Positions 35,321-49,160 of a stretch of 64,000 nucleotides of DNA are shown piece after piece. The position numbers and the translations under genes are program-made. Within the stretch, counting starts at the first letter, position 1, and each line of letters opens with the position of its first letter. The DNA is taken from NCBI RefSeq assembly GCF_000247695.1, contig NW_004624854.1, positions 4,133,689-4,197,688 of the forward strand. Direction: 5' to 3'. The DNA is from Heterocephalus glaber (Eukaryota; Chordata; Mammalia; Rodentia; Bathyergidae). Under the pieces are notes generated by a model. The model did not search any database and was not told where the DNA came from. It was given only the letters and a program-made list of their open reading frames with translations.

Positions 35321-36480
35321 GATCCGTGTGTTTTTCACTGAATAATGTTAGAGGGTAGATGTCAAGGAGGAATGAGACACTGAAACAGTCTTTCTGATAA
35401 AGGAATAATTTATGACTGAGAATGTACCTAGGACCTGAAGAGTTAGAAAAGCACATGTAACTGAGTGATGGGAGAGTCAGTTGTCTGGTTATTAGCTGTG
35501 GTAACTCACACTAAGTGCTATCCCATATAACCACAAACTTTCAGCGCTGTAACATATGTGCACATCTTTGCACACACATTTTACTGTCATCACAATGCAA
35601 GGCAGATGTTCCTAAGCAGTAAGCTCGCACATGCTCTTCAGGTACCCAGGCACTTTCCAAATGATGGGCTTGCCTCTCAGGTTGCTGGGGTTCCAGCCAT
35701 TCATTTCACAGACAAAACAAGAAGAAAGGGTCCTACATGGTTTTTTTAAGTCAGGTAGTCTTGAAAGTGGCACTCTACTTCTACCCCATCCCACTGGCCA
35801 TAACATTCACTACATAGTAAAAGACTCATTCAGGTGAAAGAGCTTTGTAATGAGCTTTGGTAACAGACTCTGAAAACCAGATTGCAATCAGCGAAGTTCC
35901 ATAGCATCAGAAGATTCTTACTTATACACACAATGGGTCAGGCTCCATCTGAGCCCCAGTAGTACAGTGTAAGACACAAAGTTCTCAGCTTTACAAAGCT
36001 TCGTCCTGAGAAAGAAAGGGAGAGATGGAGAATAAACAATAAAGATCAAGAAGCTTTCAGATAATAAATGTTTTATAACAAAAAATAGAGCTCTGAAACA
36101 TTGAGTCCCGTGAGGGGACATTGCTATCTAAGACTAGGTGCTTGAGGAATGTCTTTCTGAGCATTGCATCTAAGTAGAACAACCAGAACCGGCCAGGCCC
36201 GGACTTGTAGAACCAGGACTCTGAGCAAGGAGAATGCATAGTCCAATCCCACAAGATTTGTAATGAGCTTTGTCAGTGCATCTACAGCCCAGAAAATCAG
36301 AACGAAGTCTTGTGATGAAGTGAAGGTTCTCATAGGCCTTGATGAGGAGCTTCGGTCTGATTGTAAGGACACTGAGAGAAGTCCAGATGACTTCATCTCC
36401 AGCTTCCCTGCCACCTGACGCCTTATGAAGCCACTGTTCCTCACAGCCGCATACCTTTGCCCTTGCTTCAAACACATCAA
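35321..36480. other. Unassigned intronic sequence
   Basis: No gene or confident repeat. Two overlapping minus-strand frames near 36124-36480 (over 100 codons) lack splice sites and family resemblance. Confidence 0.45.
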
Positions 36481-36489
36481 TATTTAGTT

Positions 36490-36660
36490 ACCTTGTGTTG
36501 TGGATATCTGATCTCCTTAACCAAAATGAAACCTCCAGGAGAGCAGAGACTTGTATTTAATTCCTCAGTAACAAGCACAGTTCCAAGAAACCACTTAGGT
36601 CCTGAATAAGTGCATGAATAAAGGAACGATGAATAAATACACGAAAGAATGAAAGTAGTG
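36490..36660 (+). repeat. L2 3' end
   Basis: 'CTCCAGGAGAGCAGAGACTT', 'AGTAACAAGCACAGTTCCAA' and 'GTCCTGAATAAGTGCATGAA' followed by GAATAAA/GATGAATAAA units are the typical end of an L2 LINE (positions equivalent to 'agggcagggactt', 'cctagaacagtgcc', 'ctcaataaat'). Confidence 0.6.
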
Positions 36661-39200
36661 GAAGGAGTAGAGAGCAATGTCCCCTTGTATTTAGCCTCAG
36701 CAACACACTTTCACTTGGACTGTGTCATTTGATCTCCACTGGTCTATCAGGTTCAGGGGGAAAGAGTTTGGTATCTGCATGATTGTGAGAAGCAGGTGAT
36801 TTAAGAATGAGTCAAAGAGGAAGAGACTTAGTGGCTCAGCACTGGGAGGAATAATGGGACAATTGCATGAATGGGGGAGCAGGAGGTAGAGTCCATTTGA
36901 GTAGGGGAGGAAGTTGGTAGGATAGAGTCGTGCTCAGACTCAGCTGATAAAAGGCAGAGAACCACGTGGAATACCCAGGAGGCAAATAATTAAAGGTTAA
37001 GTTGTGTGATGCAGACAGAAAGGGCTGCAGGAGTTCAGAGAAACCTAATAAAGAAAATAGATATGGGGCTGAGGAATGAGAACAGACACTGAGGTTGCAA
37101 AAGAGCTAAAATGCTGAATAAAATGACACAAAATATTTACTGAAAGTAATGGGATATTGTAAAGAAAGGACAGATTAAGTAATAGGGACTAGAAGGCTCT
37201 TAGAACATATTAATTAAGAGAGACGAAATCAGGAATAAACCAAAGAAGAAAAATGTAAAGAGCTGTTATCTTCTATTTATTTAATTAAAAAATAAAATTA
37301 CTGTCCTGCTGCTCACTGAGGATTTCCAAGTCCACACCTGCAGCATAGGAGAAATAGCACTCTCTTATGGGATTCTACTGCCTGTCTTCTTTAAGGTTGG
37401 GAGCATTCAGTTGTTTGGATTAAGACTGTGACCTGTGGGTGATATTTGATTGTCAGAGCAAGACTCTGCAGAGTGCTTCCCTTTCTCTGGTCCAGTAACC
37501 AACGGTGTTCAAATAGGTGGCTGCTTTGTTGTCCTGGCTCCTTGGGTGGCACGTGGTATGAACAGGAAATAGATCTTTGCTATTTTTTGTGACTATTGCA
37601 AAAGTTTATTTAACAAAAAGTTTGATACGAAAATGTACATGACCCACTTTTCAGTCACAGTGAAGCCGACCCTTTGGAGAAGGGACACGGATTTCTCTGC
37701 TGAGCAACCATTACTGAAACTCATTCCAAGGCTTCTGGCACAATGATACGATTTGTTTCAATCACAACTATTCCAGCCAGTATTGTTTATTGCCTACTAG
37801 TAGATATCTCCACATATTCATTATCACAGCACTCATAAAGAAATCAAATCCCCACAATATTCCCTGGACCCTTCTGCCGCCATATAATGTCACGGATGAC
37901 TTCTTGTCCACAAATGTCTTCAGCTCTGCTTTGCTCGTGGTGCCCACTCAGCCGGCTCAGAGCTGCTTGGAGCTCCTGCTTGGAGCTGCTTTGCTATTTT
38001 GAGCCGGTGAGCTGTTAGAGTTGTGTATTAGTTGTGGCAGCGTGACATATTGCCTTGACTGACGAACTCACCATCATTTGGGAGGATGGGAGGATGGATA
38101 TGGGCTGAGATTCATTCCTGAGAAAAGAGACTGGAGAAATTAAAGATGAAAGAAGAAAGAGATGTGAAGTTGACAAATGACCCTGACCAGCCTTCTAACG
38201 CAGCTGTCTCCAAAGACCTTGCAGTGGCGTGGCCTGGAGGCCTCACACGGAGTGCCAGATAGGACAGACAGCTCCTTCAGGAAGGTTGGTGAGCCCTGGA
38301 GATGGGCTGGCTGTGTCACTGCAGCCCAGCCCTTCTCCTCAGAGCCAGCACAGCGTGGTTGACTTGCTGGAGGATCAGACAGTCGAGAGGACAGTTGGTG
38401 GTGCTTCCCCGTCTCCGGGGCCACAGTGCCCGTGACACAGGCAAACAAAGAAGCAGGGATAATCACAACCAAAAGCATAAAATAGAACAGTGATTTATAA
38501 ACAGGAGAGACCAAAATGCTCCATTGGTTTCTGACAAGAAGGATATATTTAGGAAGATAAAACCAAGCTTACATGAATAAAGCAGAAATTGATTTTCCAT
38601 ATGGGGCCTACCAATGTAGAGATTAGTGAAAAGAATGGAGAACAAAAACCAGATAAGTCCATTTTTGTTCCAACAGTGTGCAACACATTAGTGACTTTGC
38701 CTCCCATGGAGAGGTGATGAGAGTGGACGAGAAAGGAAATGAACATCTTTTTTACTCGATCTTTGAGTACTTGCAGAAACCTAATTTTAAATTTTAGGAA
38801 TTATATTTAAACTCAATTTGAGATCATTGTGTTACTATTTTAAATAGAACTTTTTAAGTTTCATTGTGAACTTTAAATACAAAAATCATTCATTGATTTT
38901 TTTTTTGTATGTTTGAAACAAAAAGTCATGTTTTTTCATTTTCTTTCCTTTTAAACGAAGAGGCACAAATGAGTAAAACTAATTCTTTTACGACATTTCT
39001 TTCACAGGAATAAAATTCTTACTACCTAACACAAAGGCCCTACCAGAGTAGAAGTTCATTCTGTGGTTGATTTGTACCTGAATTCCAAGAGTGTGGGAAT
39101 CACACTGTGTGAAAGTATAAACCTAACAAATAGGCCTCACTTTTGTTGACTGGCTATGAACCAAGGGCTCAATTCCTGCTGGCCATGTTTACCAGAGAAA
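36661..39200. other. Unassigned intronic sequence
   Basis: No gene seen. 38160-38440 is a GC-richer patch with overlapping open frames on both strands and no recognised domain. The remainder is AT-rich. Confidence 0.45.
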
Positions 39201-39208
39201 CATGTGCT

Positions 39209-39232
39209 TGGATGGATGGATGGATGGATGGA
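39209..39232. repeat. (GGAT)n microsatellite
   Basis: Five to six GGAT units in a row. Confidence 0.9.
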
Positions 39233-39759
39233 CAAATGGAGGCATGGATAGAGCTATCAAACAAGGGAGCATGAGAGGGCATAGGCTTTGTGTAAAAGTC
39301 AAACTCAAACAAACAATCTTGATTTAAAAGCAGTTTAACTAAAAGCTGATGCAGAAATCAGTTGGCCTGACCTGAATTTTCATGCACACTCTTGTGTGGC
39401 TTTAGTCAAGTTTTGTTAATTTCCTCCGTCACAAGGCCTCCATCCACAGGAAGAGAATTCAAAGGCCAAATTCAAAGTCAAAGAGAATACAGTTTTTAGA
39501 AACACCCCTAAGAACTATTGTCATCAAACTTGAGCTTTCCTTGAACTGCTTATTTTAAAAATTATATCTCAAATGTGTTTCTCTTTGCCTTTATCTTCTG
39601 CTTTTTATTTTACTTTGTAGTGATGCTGGCTCTTTTGCCTATGTCTGAATCATTTATTGTTGAGACTGTGATTTGAAGAAATGCTCGATTCTCTGGCTGC
39701 TTCATTTTTCATTTTTCACAATACAAAAGTGATGTTTACTATATACTCAAAAGGACCTA

Positions 39760-39842
39760 GGCAGGGGATTTAGCTCAGTGGCACCATGCCTGCCTCCCAA
39801 GCACAAGGTCCTGAGTTCGATCCCCAGTACAGGGAAAAAAAA
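39760..39842 (+). repeat. ID SINE
   Basis: GGCAGGGGATTTAGCTCAGT, box B GAGTTCGATCCCCAGTAC, and an A tail. The flanks AAGGACCT and AAGGTTCT could be a decayed target duplication. Confidence 0.92.
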
Positions 39843-39849
39843 GGTTCTT

Positions 39850-39990
39850 ACAGATGTTGTTGTTCCTTCCCTCATGAGGAAACTGAAGCTGAAAGAGCTC
39901 CAAGGGTCTACCACATCACCTGGCTAATGACGACGGGCGTGGGCAGATATGGACTAGAGGTCTGGTTCCCCTGCCCGGGCTTCTTACTAC
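39850..39990 (-). repeat. MIR-like SINE
   Basis: 'CTCATGAGGAAACTGAAGCT', 'GAAAGAGCTCC' and the following ACATCACCTGGCTAATGACG match the reverse MIR core. The ID SINE is inserted at its edge. A second short MIR-like piece ('GCAGAGAGAAATTAAATGAA', 'CTGCCCAGGGTTATACAC') lies at about 40090-40135. Confidence 0.6.
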
Positions 39991-40139
39991 CTGGTCGAGC
40001 TGCTTGTCCAGTGACCCTAATGTGCTAGCCTGACTGGGTGGAGCCTTGAGGATCAGATAACTCTGTCTCTTTGTATTACTGCTTATAAATGTGAAGCAGA
40101 GAGAAATTAAATGAACTGCCCAGGGTTATACACTTCCGT

Positions 40140-41160
40140 ATTTTTCTCAACATAATAACACACTCTTGTTGAAACTCATCTTTCGGCTTTCTACAAATTA
40201 ATGGTGAAGTCATGACATTTTTTAATTGAATGCCCAATAAAAGAACATTTTCATCTTGTTTTTCAATCTCTTTTCCATGAGTGAAATGTAAAAATGTGTT
40301 GCAGAGCCAAGAGTCCTTATCTCAGTGGATACCCTGCTTTGTCAAAGAAAGGAGAAAATCACCCTTAGGCAGAATCTGTTTTAAATAAAATAAGTATGTG
40401 GTCGTTTACTTTGTGGAGAGTACCTCCAGGGATGAAGGGGGAAGATGTCACCACTGACCTTCAAAGTCACGTGACTTCAACACACAGTCAGTATGTGACT
40501 TCAGCAGAAGCTCATCTTTCCTGCCCTGCTAGGGTCATATATTTTATAAGGGCCCCAGGTCCCTTCAGCGCTGTGTCTCTTTATTTTTTGCTGTCAAGGT
40601 TTCTATTGTTTAGTCAGTCTTCTTTTCCTTACTTGAATATTAGAGCAGGTGTTTATAATATATATTAGGTGAATGATCTAATTTCAAAAGCAAACGTTAT
40701 TTTCCTTGAGAGAGTAAGAGGTATCCACTGTTACCTTTTACAAAGCCAGAAAGCAAAATGACTCTGGATCATTTTCCTTGGAAACTATACATCATGGCTG
40801 AACATAATTTAGAATCTCATCCATTCAGTGAAGACACCTGTCAATGGCTCTGCACGGACATAATCTGGTTTCCTGGAAAGGCCCAGCTCCTCACTGACCT
40901 TGTGATCTTCGATGAGCTGCCCAGCTTCTCCGAACCTTAGCTGCTGTACCTGAGAAAGTGGAGAGCTGATCCACAGAGTTGTGAAAAGGGTCAAATGCCT
41001 GAATATGTATAATCTCTTCAGAACAATCCTTGGTCCTCGGTGAATTTCTGATGTTATTTCTGTATTTAATTCCAGTGCACTGATCCAGTCCCAAGGTGCG
41101 GTTACCTTTAAGCATATGATGAACAAATATTTCTGCGGCCCATCTCTCATACTCTGAGTG
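40140..41160. other. Unassigned intronic sequence
   Basis: No gene or confident repeat recognised in this kilobase. Confidence 0.5.
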
Positions 41161-41470
41161 TTCATTCATTCGTTCAGCGCATATTCACCAGACATCTGCT
41201 AAGCATCAGGCACTGTCTCAGGCACTAAGGTTAGAGCTCAGCAAATTAGATCAGGAGTTCCATTCAGAAGTTCCATTACTGGGCTTAGGTTCTGTTTGAA
41301 AAGTATAATCAGCCAATATACATGTGCAGTTTCATGGAAATAGGTGCCCGGGTAACAAGGGAGGAGGAATGGCGCAAGACTGATTAGGGTGTTTGGGACC
41401 AAAGTGCTAAGGAAGTGGATCGTGACTAACCTGGTTCTAGAGCGGGTGACCAGGGAAAGTGTCCCCAAGA
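41161..41470 (-). repeat. L2 fragment
   Basis: 'TTCATTCATTCGTTCAGCGC', 'AGCATCAGGCACTGTCTCAG' and 'GCACTAAGGTTAGAGCTCAG' are the reverse of the L2 3' end. Later words such as 'GGTGACCAGGGAAAGTGTCC' fit the upstream L2 3' UTR. Confidence 0.6.
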
Positions 41471-43036
41471 AGACATCTTAGTACAAAGAGGAAGGCAATG
41501 AGGGTAGCAGGCCAGTTCTGTCCCGAGTCAAGGTATTTATGTGTCGTGTGGCTTAGTGTACTCTTCTGCCCTCTGTGTGTCCAAACTAAATCCTCCTGCT
41601 CCTCTCGGACCTGTTGCACCCACAGGGTTTCTCATCCACCATCCCATCCTTCTGGTCACCCGGGCAGGCAAGTTCACCTTGGTGGTGCTGGGGCTTGCTG
41701 CTTGTTTCCTGGCTCACCCAACACAGTGTCCTTCTAGTCAGTGTCAAGTCCTACAGATTTTACCTCTGCAGTCCTTTCACACCTTTTCTTTGTTTCTGTT
41801 TCAAAGCAGTGTAGTTGTGACTCTTAGTACCTTTAACTCAAATATCTCAATAATCCCTTGGTTGGAATTCCAATCTACAGTGCTTAAGTTCACGTTTTCT
41901 GGACATCAGCGGGCTTGTCAGTTCACAGTCCTAATGTCTTCAGCAATTCTGCCGATCAAAGTCACTTAAAGAGATCAGACAGTTGCAGGACAGGTTAGTG
42001 CAGTAACTCAGCAATATTCAGCCTGTGGTTCCGCTCTCTCAGACTCCTGTGGCCCTCTCAGCATTGAACCGAAGGGCTTCAGCAGACTCCATTGGAATAG
42101 CCTGTGGTGGCTGGGTGGAGTGAGTCTGTCTCCAAGAAACCTCCCACATTGGTGTCGGCCCTCCCAGCAGACTTTGTTCCCCAGCGTGCTGCTTACATAT
42201 CTGTGCTCATCACAACCACGAGCAAGGGAGAGCCCGGGTGACACACATCCCTCAGCTCATGAGCTTCCACTGTCTGAACAGAATACAGAATTCTTTAGCA
42301 GAGATGAAAGAGGAAGAAATAGCTTGGGGGTGGACAACAAGTAATGTCTGCCAGATGCTCTACTAAATTATTGAGTATGCCAGGCAAGCCTTTGAGAGAA
42401 ACTGTACTTTCCCTTCTGCAGTGTGCTTTACCTGTATGTGCTCTGAACTCTCATCTCCATGCTTAGATCAGTTGATCTCCATGTGTAGTTCAGGGACAAA
42501 GATATTATTGGCCTTTTTTATCCTCATTCTTAACAGAAACACACAGCAGACTTCTCCAAAGACTACTTGATATATATTATTCAACAGATTGAATACAGAA
42601 AGCAGTATTTGAATCCAGTTTTCTTCTATTAAGCCAAACATTAAAAGACTTCCAAAACTGTACACAGAGCCATTCTTTTCACTAAATTTATTTTTAGCAA
42701 ATGCATTCATTTTTTTAAAAGTATGTATATCAACATGTAGTGTGTGTATTATTGTTTCTAAATGAATTAATGAGGGCAAAATGTTAAGTGCCTATTTATT
42801 TTCTCCTGTGATAAATATTGACAGATGTAATGTATACATAAATAAAAATTCTTTGGAGTCTCAGTTTGAGATTATAAAGTGGTCTTGTGAACAAAGCCCC
42901 TGAGAAGCATCACCTTAGCCTAGATTAGATATTAGCCTCTACTTACAATGCTATTTCCTCCAACTCTTAAGTGCTTAGCCTAAGACTTGGATCTAGTGAA
43001 TCTTGACCATTGCATGGATGTCAGCCCTATCCCACC
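41471..43036. other. Unassigned intronic sequence
   Basis: No gene supported. The + frame 41541-41969 (142 codons) has no domain or splice context. 42000-42250 is GC-richer without known repeat signature. Confidence 0.45.
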
Positions 43037-43370
43037 GAATCTTAGCATGTTCATTTTCTGTTGTCACGTAATAAGTCATTCTACAATTGAGCAGTTTAAG
43101 ACAGTAAAGTGTGTTACCTCTCAGTTTCTGGGTCAGGAATCTGAATGCAGCAGATTGCTTTCCTCCCTGGCCCCTAACTCCTAAAAAAGAGTCGGGGCAC
43201 ATGGAGGCTAGAGGGAAAACAGAGAGAGACAGAGAGAGAGAGAGAGACAGAGACAGTGAGAGAGAGAAGATGGAGGGCATAACCCAGAGTACATTTATAA
43301 CCTAATCTTAGAAAGATGTTGCCTACTAATTGTGGGGCCCACGGGGGAAGGAATATATGAAGTCTCTAGT
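43037..43370 (-). repeat. Possible MLT1-class LTR with (GA)n
   Basis: 'TTCTGTTGTCACGTAATAAG', 'GAGCAGTTTAAGACAG', 'CCTCTCAGTTTCTGGGTCAG' and 'TTATAACCTAATCTTAGAAA' recall a reversed MLT1-type LTR. A (GA)n tract at about 43220-43270 interrupts it. The assignment is weak. Confidence 0.4.
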
Positions 43371-44375
43371 TCAAAAAGTACAAAATAAATGTTGTTAAAG
43401 ACAGTCCTCTGCTCTGCTGACCCCTCTTTCTTGATTTGCTATGACAGTTTTTACTGGCTGTGTCAAATGAGGAGAGAAAAATTACAATTGTAAATTACTA
43501 GCGTGAATGTTACCATCCACTTTTATATTATTCGATGCCAGGTCTAATTGCAAAAACAAGAACATTTGATTTGTAGACAGAATCACTAAAACTACACAGT
43601 TTGTATCTTTAACTTTCTACATGCTTACATATTTCATTCTTATGAGAAGAGTAGAGCTACTGCAGAAAACCACCTCCACCTCCGTATGTGTCCCACTGAC
43701 CCTCTGGCCTGTGGTTTACTGCTGAATAAGGGGCTGTCAGCCTCGTTTTTCCCTTCCTCCTGGGCCGTGATTTTCAGCACATGTACTTGCCTAACATTGG
43801 GCAGTACACACAGCAAATGTAATAAGGGTCATGGGTCGTTCCTATTTCTTAGCACATCTTTGATGTCTTTGTGTATTCTAAGTAAGCTGTGGTTTGACCA
43901 GAGGGAAGTGACTCTATGATGGTGGACTGGAGTCCCCCAGACTCCCGGGACTGAAGGGACTGCTGGAGTTCTGCCTGCAGGAAGCATTGAAAGGTTATCT
44001 GTGACGAGCGTGGCGAGGGAAGGAGAACCGGTCACACAGGCCGAACACATCTCTCTGGCTTGTGCTCATGGCCAGTTGTCTTGCTTGACTTGCAGAATTT
44101 AAATAGGGAAAATTATTAAAATTTCAAGTTGATGGCAATGCATTAAATGGAATACAGGGCCCTGTGTGGACAGGTCACATGCATGAGGCCAGTCCTGACC
44201 ATCCTTTTTGTTGCAATGGAGGAAAACCATTAGGACCCAGCCATACTTAAGTGTGGGGGTGGGGTGTGTGTGCACAGGGCATGAGTTCCAGGCCTCCCTA
44301 AGGACTGTCTTAGATGCTTCTTTCTACAGCCTACATCATTTTTCTCTTCTGACTTGTTCCTTTCTCCTTGTATTC
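43371..44375. other. Unassigned intronic sequence
   Basis: No gene or confident repeat recognised. It ends in a possible L2 edge that continues into the tetranucleotide repeat. Confidence 0.45.
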
Positions 44376-44585
44376 TGTTACATATGTGCTATTTTGTAGA
44401 CCACATTAGGTGGTAATCTCTTCAAGGATAGCACTCCTGTGTGATATTTATCTGTCTACCTATCTATCCATCCATCCACGCATCCACCCGTCCATCTAGT
44501 CTGACTCCTCTTTGTCATATAGAATATGCAACACATAATGAGCTTGAGTACATGCTTTTGGAATGAGTGGATGAATGAGGAAATC
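44376..44585 (+). repeat. L2 end interrupted by (ATCT/ATCC)n
   Basis: 'GGTGGTAATCTCTTCAAGGA', 'TAGCACTCCTGTG' and then, after a CTATCTATCCATCCATCCAC microsatellite (about 44447-44500), 'GCAACACATAATGAGCTTGA' and 'GGAATGAGTGGATGAATGAG' look like an L2 3' end split by a tetranucleotide expansion. Confidence 0.55.
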
Positions 44586-47500
44586 GAACTTTGATTTAAA
44601 TTCAAGACAGTAGCTTTTGCAAAAAATAAATAATAATAATCATCAGTATGAGACATTGACCTTGATGTTTTCCTCAAGCATTTCAAGATTAAGACTGACT
44701 GTCTTCATCATTTCAAACCCTTTTCTTTCCACCAGCCACTTGCACTGATTTCTCTTTTTTCTGCCTTGTCATGGACAGTCCTCCCTCCAGGCATGGGTTC
44801 TTTCTGACCTCTACAAAAAATCTTATTTAGGTTATTGTCAGGGGTGCATTATTATACTTGAGAAGAAAATTAATGAGACAAGGGGCAGCTGGAGCCTATG
44901 TGGAGAAACTGTTCCATTGGAATTTATATTTTTATTTTGGACTGCATCAAAATGGCAGGGAACTACGCCCTTTTAATGACTTGCACATGTGGTCAGGCAT
45001 TGTGTGAGCAAATAATGCTTCCCAGTGCTTGTATTCAGTTTTCAGAAAAAGAAAATAAAAAATGAGCAGAGGGCTTTGTAGATCTAAGCATTTTCTTCCG
45101 TTTTCTTCATCGGCCTCTCCCACAATGCATAAGCTTTCGCTTCCAGCTCTGTTTCAAGGGTCTTTTATAATGACAGAAACTAAGTCTTTTGTTTCCAAGG
45201 AGCAGAATACAAAATGCATCACTGTGCCATTTAAGAAAAACTATTTTGTCAGTCTTGTTTATGCACTCAAGATAATGGTGTTTTTAAAGAAGGCTGGACC
45301 CAGCCTCTGCCTGTTTATTCAGTATAAACAGAAGCATACCTTCTGACGTGGTAAGGACAGGATATGTACTAATTTCACAGAGTGAAAGCCACTGCACTCA
45401 GCCATGTAAACCCTTGTCTGAAGCAACGTGGCTGCCTCCCAATATTGTGAAGGTGGACATAAATGATACTAGGATGATGTGCATCAAATATTAACGTGCA
45501 TTGATACACAGTCATCTATTAAAGCAGGAAAGTCCCCACTCCGAGCCCCTGTGAGCGCTGCTCCTTCACCTTTGTCTTCACACTTTGGCTTTCCCTCCTC
45601 CCACCAGGCCCAAACAAAACAAAGTCTTCTGCCCCCTCTCTTCCTGCCAAGTCCAGCAGTGCGTTGCTTGGTGTCCTCATGGTGGCCTATTTAGTTACAA
45701 TAAAATTCCTGTTGTGCTCGTGCGCGATCCAGAGAAGAATGACATTTGTTGTCTTGGGTTTAGTATACTGGGTACTGAGCGAAAGTGAGATAGAGCCAGG
45801 CAGTGGCTGGGGAGAACAGGGAGACCGAAGTTCACAAAGGATGGATTATATTTATTTCCTTACCAGTTTCTTACTTACATTTTAGCAATAAGCGCAGTGA
45901 GCTTTATCATGTTTTATGTAAAAAGGTGTGAGTGAATAGCCACATGATGATCAGCTGTACAGTTTGGAAATAAGCATGTTGGGAAAAGAGTTCAGCGTGG
46001 TGTGTGTTTTCCCCTCTGCGGTAGCTGTGCCTGGTGTGTACAGGCGTGCATGCACATCCTGTCCCAGGGTGGACGGAGGCCCCCAGCCAGCGCCCGTCCC
46101 ACATCCTGCTGCGTTGCAAGCTAGTGCCATGCCTAGAGAGGAAGGAAGTGCTAGGAAAGAATCTCCTCATGCAATCCTGACTCTCCCAATTTAAAAAGTA
46201 TATGCCAAAAATCAGCGTATTGCTTCCAGAGAGAATTTTCTATCACGGTAATACATCTACAGATCTCTTCCTGTAGAAAGGCAAGTGCTGAATTTTATAC
46301 CACATGATGATATGCTGAAACAGAAGTTTTGCTTCTTTGCTCACAGAAAAACATTTCTACCCTCTCTAGCTCTTGCTGGAGTAGGAGTTTCACCAGGTTC
46401 TTGGATTTAAAGTGTGCTGTTTTCCACATCTTTCCTCTGAGCGTGTTGCTGTTGTTTTCCGAGGAGCTCTCTCTGACACAAAACGCTTTCCCCTCTGCTG
46501 CATTTCTGCCTCGGATATCACCTTGCCCAGCACTTACTGAACCAGTAGCTTCACACTTGGGTGTAGGCATATCGCTCATCACCCTCTGATCAATAATTCA
46601 GAAGCTCCATAGAAATGCCTTAAATTGAAATTGAACACACCATTAACGGCCTTAGAAAGGTGGGAATCATTCAAGCCAGGCAACCATGGCCCTACACACT
46701 CCCCAGCACGATGCCCAGTGAGCTTGATATCTGCATTTCTCACAGGCTGCCAGTGCATTCAATCCAGGTCAGTTATTTAGTCTTGAGTGAGTAGACTTCC
46801 AATCACTTCATCAGTGCATTAGTCTGACCCCTTATGTGGGGCGATGGTGTACTCATTCATTCTATCTTTGCTCAGGCCTCTTTGCTTTCCATTAATTTCT
46901 CCCCATCAACCAGCCAGCTCTGGCTCCCCGTGGTTATAGGAAGTTATCTACACAATGAACTTACTTTAGAAAACTGCTGCATGAAGAGGTGGCAACATGA
47001 TTCTTCTGAGTCCGGTTTGTGTTTACTTTCACAGGACAGCCTCTTGATGGTCTCTGACGGAGAAAGAGATGCTGAATTTAAAATATTTTGGCACAAACCC
47101 TTGGACAACTGATAAATAAAGCTGAAGCTGGACTCCAGGTTAAGTGCTTAGAAAAGTAAAACTTCAGCATCCATCTTTCTTCTTCCGTAGGAAGAAAGGC
47201 CAGCCATGTACTCTGGGAGAATGTTGCAGATTTTACAATTTGTGTCTTTCATATTAAAAATTATGCTTGCTATGCATATCTAAAATAGGTGCCTTCTAAC
47301 TCAAATTTTGAAGTTTCACTCTGGAATAAGTGTTTTAAAATTTTGTTCAAGAGCCACCCATGTTCTCTTTATGCCTGTCACATTTTGATGGCTTGTGATG
47401 CAAACAGAAAAAAAGCATCCCACTTAATTTGATAAACGTCACAGCTTCTCCATATGCAGTTGTGAAAAGATGAGAACCTACCATATTTTAAAAGAAACAA

Positions 47501-49160
47501 AACAAAGAAAGGAAAGGGCAAAAGGGTACTCCTGAATTTTTTACAAAACACAATCTCATGCTATATTTAAATTGAAATAATGCACTGGCTTAATACAGCT
47601 TTCTGTTGACTTAATGCAGCTTATAGTGAAATGAAGAGCAGGAAGTATCCATAAAATATAATTCCATTTCAGTACTTATGATAAATCAATTATAGAAAAC
47701 CCTCATGCATGGGAAATACATTCCAAATTATCCCATGAATAAAGAAATATGAGAATGCTGTGCTTTAGCGATAATGAATGCATGCAGAAGAGATTTGTGA
47801 CTCTCAGAGTGTATTTGTGAGCTGATTGTACTTCACCCCAAACGCTTCCCTTCTGCAGTGTGCTTTCACAGACTTCAAACGCAAGACCCTATTTAGTATT
47901 AATCTTCATTTATGTGACTTTGAATCATTTTGAAACTTATGATTATGTTTCATCAGTGGGAGTTGCTAAATATTTTTCCAGCAGATTCTAAATGTAGTAT
48001 GTCTCCAACTCAGGTACTCTATGGCTAATAGGAACATGGCTGGAGCAGGGCCTGGAGGTCACAGGGAAAGATCTACTGGCAGTGCGGTGTCTGCCTAGCA
48101 GCTGTGATGGACTTTTCCACACTAACGAAACAGCTAGGTAGGTAGGTACTAGGAAGGCAAACTACCAAAACCTGCAGATATTTTTACTGACTACAACACC
48201 AATAAAGTGGGATTTAAAAATACAATCATCACCCTCTAATTCTTCACAGAAACAAAAGCCACTAATCAGAAAACCCTGCACCCTTTCCTGTAATATCAGG
48301 TTAGAGAGGCAGGTAGGGAGTAGAGAGAGTCTCAGATACTGAGCCTATCCATGACACCTGATTTTTATATATTCATTCTGTTCAAAGTGTCTTGGAGGAA
48401 AGGTGGGAGGGCCACCACTGTAGATAAAAGCTGAGACACTGGAGATTGAACTAGGAATTGTTATTCAACCTATCTCTCAGCTACAGACTTGGAAAAGAAA
48501 TGTGACCCATATGAAAGGAAGCAGGAAGTAGCCTAAATCACAGTCTGCATGTCAAAAGTAAGTTTAGGAAAACTGGTGCTCACTCAAAGATGAGAAAGCA
48601 GCAGATCAACGGAAAAACTTTAAACATCTTTTCTATTTTCCAAACTTCATAACATATGGAAATCAAACATAATACTTGACATGACTCATTGGAAGATATA
48701 TGCATCATTCTTTGATTATAAAGAGATAAAGACAAAGCATGTAGCACAGCTACTGACGGCTAGTAAACGTCTGGTGAACAGCATGTAGCAAAGCATTATT
48801 GACAACCAATCAGTAGAAAGGAGGTGATTTTAAACTACTTTCTTGAGTACAAGTAAATACACTATTCATAAAGCAATGACTGAGTGCAAGTTAAAGGAGA
48901 AAATTCCTATGCAAAAGCAGTGAAATAGTGAATAAGTACCTACTTCTAGACATATCCTGGAAAATGTTTTTAATTGCAGAGATAAAGAGGAAGAAACTCG
49001 GTAACGTCTGAGATAGAAACACGGTGCTCTCTGAAGGTTTCAGTAAAAGAAAACCACTCTGAATGTTACAGAATTATGGATGGTGCATGGGGATAAAATC
49101 TTACACATCTGTGGGATTGAAAAAATATCAGGCATAAGTACAAGGCAAAATGTTGCCTGT
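44586..49160. other. Unassigned, repeat-poor intronic sequence
   Basis: About 4.6 kb with no gene and almost no recognisable transposon. 47200-47900 is AT-rich with words such as TGCTATGCATATC and few low-complexity runs. The lack of repeats is compatible with a conserved non-coding segment, but conservation cannot be judged here. Confidence 0.45.

Noticed and set aside
41541..41969. 142-codon open frame on the plus strand
   Set aside because: No domain, no supported splice sites, and overlapping alternative frames are open too.
47700..47730. CATGCATGGGAA as part of the TMEFF2 EGF-like exon
   Set aside because: The neighbouring codons do not encode the expected cysteine pattern and stops occur in the frame.
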